Assembly: GCA_028283745.1 (NCBI GenBank)
Contig: JAPWJZ010000001.1
Coordinates: 186,001 to 250,000 of the forward strand
Origin: Micavibrio sp.
GTDB taxonomy: Bacteria; Pseudomonadota; Alphaproteobacteria; Micavibrionales; UBA2020
Length of the DNA stretch: 64,000 bases
Direction: 5' to 3'
Made by a program: the position numbers and the translations under genes. Within the stretch, counting starts at the first letter, position 1; every line of letters begins with the position of its first letter. Of the stretch, positions 62,790 through 64,000 are shown in pieces. The notes beneath the pieces were generated by a model. It was not told the DNA's origin and ran no database searches. It saw only the letters and a program-made list of their open reading frames with translations.

Positions 62790-64000
62790 ATGGCCGGGCG
62801 CCCAAATGCTAAGAAGCTGAAATCCTTGCCGGAAAATCGCCCGGCGAAAGACCCGCTCGCGGCATACCTTGATGCCGATGGTCTGGCCGTTTTCGCCTCC
62901 CGCCCGCAATTCAGCCGCGGCCGTCTGCATGTGGAAAGCCCCAGCAAGACCCGCGGCGACTTCGAGCGCGACCGCGACCGCATCATCCACTGCTCCGCTT
63001 TTCGCCGCCTGAAGTTCAAGACGCAGGTTTTCGTCTACCACGAAGGCGACCATTACCGCACGCGCCTGTCGCACTCCATTGAAGTCGCGCAGGTGGCGCG
63101 GTCGCTGGCGCGCCTGCTGCGCTGCGATGAAGACCTGGCCGAAACCTGCGCGCTTGCGCATGACCTTGGCCACACGCCCTTCGCCCACGTGGGCGAGGAC
63201 GCGCTGAAGGAGTGCATGGAACCCTACGGCGGCTTCGACCATAACGACCAGACCTTGCGCGTCGTCACCAAGCTTGAAAAGAAGTACCCGAACTTTGAAG
63301 GCCTGAACCTGTCGTGGGAATCCCTCGAAGGCCTGGTGAAACACAACGGGCCCGTGGTGAAGAAGGGGCAGAAGAAGCCGCATCTTGAAATCACGCTCGG
63401 CGAAATCAGCAAGCAGATGGATTTGATGCTTGGCACCTACGCGTCGCTCGAAGCGCAGATTGCGGGCATTGCCGATGACATCGCCTATAACAGCCACGAC
63501 CTTGATGACGGTTTGCAGGCAAAGCTTTTCACCGTCGACGACCTGCAACAGGTGGACTGGGTTGCCGACATCATCGCGGCCAAGCGCAAGGCGTACCCCG
63601 GAATCACCGGCTATACGCTGGAGCAGGAAACCATCCGCGATGTCATGGGCACCTATATTCTGGATGTGCTGACCGAAACCAAGCGCCGCATTGTGGCGCT
63701 GAAGCCGCAGGGTCCGGATGATATTCGCCATGCAAGCGGCATGACCGTCGCCATGTCCGAAAAAATGAAGAAGAATGACCGGTCCTTGCGCGACTTTTTG
63801 TGGGCGAACTTCTACCGCCACCATTCAGTCAGCCGCGTGCGCCGCACGGTCTTTCAGGTGGTGCAGGATTTGTTCAAGGTCTTCATGGAACATAAACGCT
63901 GCCTGCCGCCCGAATACCTCAAGCAATACGACGACGTGCCGAAGGGCTGGGACAAGCGCACCTGGCACGCCCGCACTGTTGCCGATTATATTGCCAGCAT
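62790..64000 (+). CDS. dgt: Deoxyguanosinetriphosphate triphosphohydrolase-like protein, 3' partial
   Basis: About 403 residues are visible before the window ends, with no stop. The ATG at 62790 has CAGGAG upstream. The HD-domain metal ligands are His95 (TRLSHSIEVAQ), His124-Asp125 (ALAHDLGHTPFAH) and a later Asp in IADDIAYNSHDLDDG. FRRLKFKTQVF and HRTRLSH-type context fit the dGTPase family, which removes triphosphate from dNTPs. Named dgt by family. Confidence 0.92.
   Translation, partial: MAGRPNAKKLKSLPENRPAKDPLAAYLDADGLAVFASRPQFSRGRLHVESPSKTRGDFERDRDRIIHCSAFRRLKFKTQVFVYHEGDHYRTRLSHSIEVAQVARSLARLLRCDEDLAETCALAHDLGHTPFAHVGEDALKECMEPYGGFDHNDQTLRVVTKLEKKYPNFEGLNLSWESLEGLVKHNGPVVKKGQKKPHLEITLGEISKQMDLMLGTYASLEAQIAGIADDIAYNSHDLDDGLQAKLFTVDDLQQVDWVADIIAAKRKAYPGITGYTLEQETIRDVMGTYILDVLTETKRRIVALKPQGPDDIRHASGMTVAMSEKMKKNDRSLRDFLWANFYRHHSVSRVRRTVFQVVQDLFKVFMEHKRCLPPEYLKQYDDVPKGWDKRTWHARTVADYIAS

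Noticed and set aside
62730..63824. A 364-codon minus-strand open frame
   Set aside because: Antisense to dgt, which has a complete HD-domain signature and a ribosome site.

Overview
The window reads as a compact alphaproteobacterial chromosome segment, mostly GC-rich core genome. Support for the class comes from gene order as well as sequence: murA / UPF0262 / infA / maf / RNase E-G; recG and sdhE next to mfd; phoH / ybeY / corC / lnt / XRE regulator / metK / trmB / rimP / nusA / infB / rbfA. Assignment below class is inference; a Rhodospirillales- or Micavibrionales-like lineage seems plausible. There is one tRNA (Thr, GGU) and no rRNA, CRISPR array or recognisable insertion sequence.

Layout. 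1-4420: tandem histidine phosphatases (the first cut by the window edge), small envelope proteins, a GNAT enzyme and a hypothetical. 4421-4976: AT-rich divergent intergenic region with an orphan intrinsic terminator (candidate sRNA) and a near-consensus promoter. 4977-7772: patatin / acetoacetate decarboxylase / 3-hydroxybutyrate dehydrogenase operon. 7773-9111: a degraded gene whose ends flank an AT-rich segment carrying an uncharacterised membrane protein. 9112-11192: a helical hypothetical and a nitronate monooxygenase-like enzyme. 11222-28727 (all minus strand except one gene): rpsO, truB, rbfA, infB, nusA, rimP, trmB, metK, XRE regulator, lnt, corC, ybeY, phoH, a second phoH paralogue and miaB. 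28848-38377: metabolic and transport genes, murI, a FliL-like secreted protein, recG and a membrane-protein pair. 38412-44731: sdhE, mfd, a nitrilase-superfamily enzyme and a GNAT protein. 44782-51071 (minus): an MreB-like half protein, a short RNase E/G, maf, infA, UPF0262, murA, a lipase-like protein and a DHH phosphoesterase. 51206-54168: two tandem ankyrin-repeat proteins. 54188-64000: methyltransferase, dcd, a second nitronate monooxygenase paralogue, tRNA-Thr, a third histidine phosphatase, a MarR-GNAT fusion, an HExxH membrane protein, xth, erpA and the start of dgt.

Functionally, the large minus-strand block is translation initiation, ribosome maturation and transcription elongation joined to SAM synthesis, tRNA modification and lipoprotein acylation. 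The 4977-7772 operon points to lipid and ketone-body (acetoacetate / 3-hydroxybutyrate) handling. recG, mfd, xth, dcd, dgt and maf give a strong DNA repair and nucleotide-pool component.

The least ordinary items are: the ankyrin pair with a shared C-terminal domain that I cannot name; the MreB-like half protein; the HExxH protein; the orphan terminator; the split gene at 7901-9050; and the tandem duplication at the end of dcd. No large undescribed multi-gene defence or mobile system was found.
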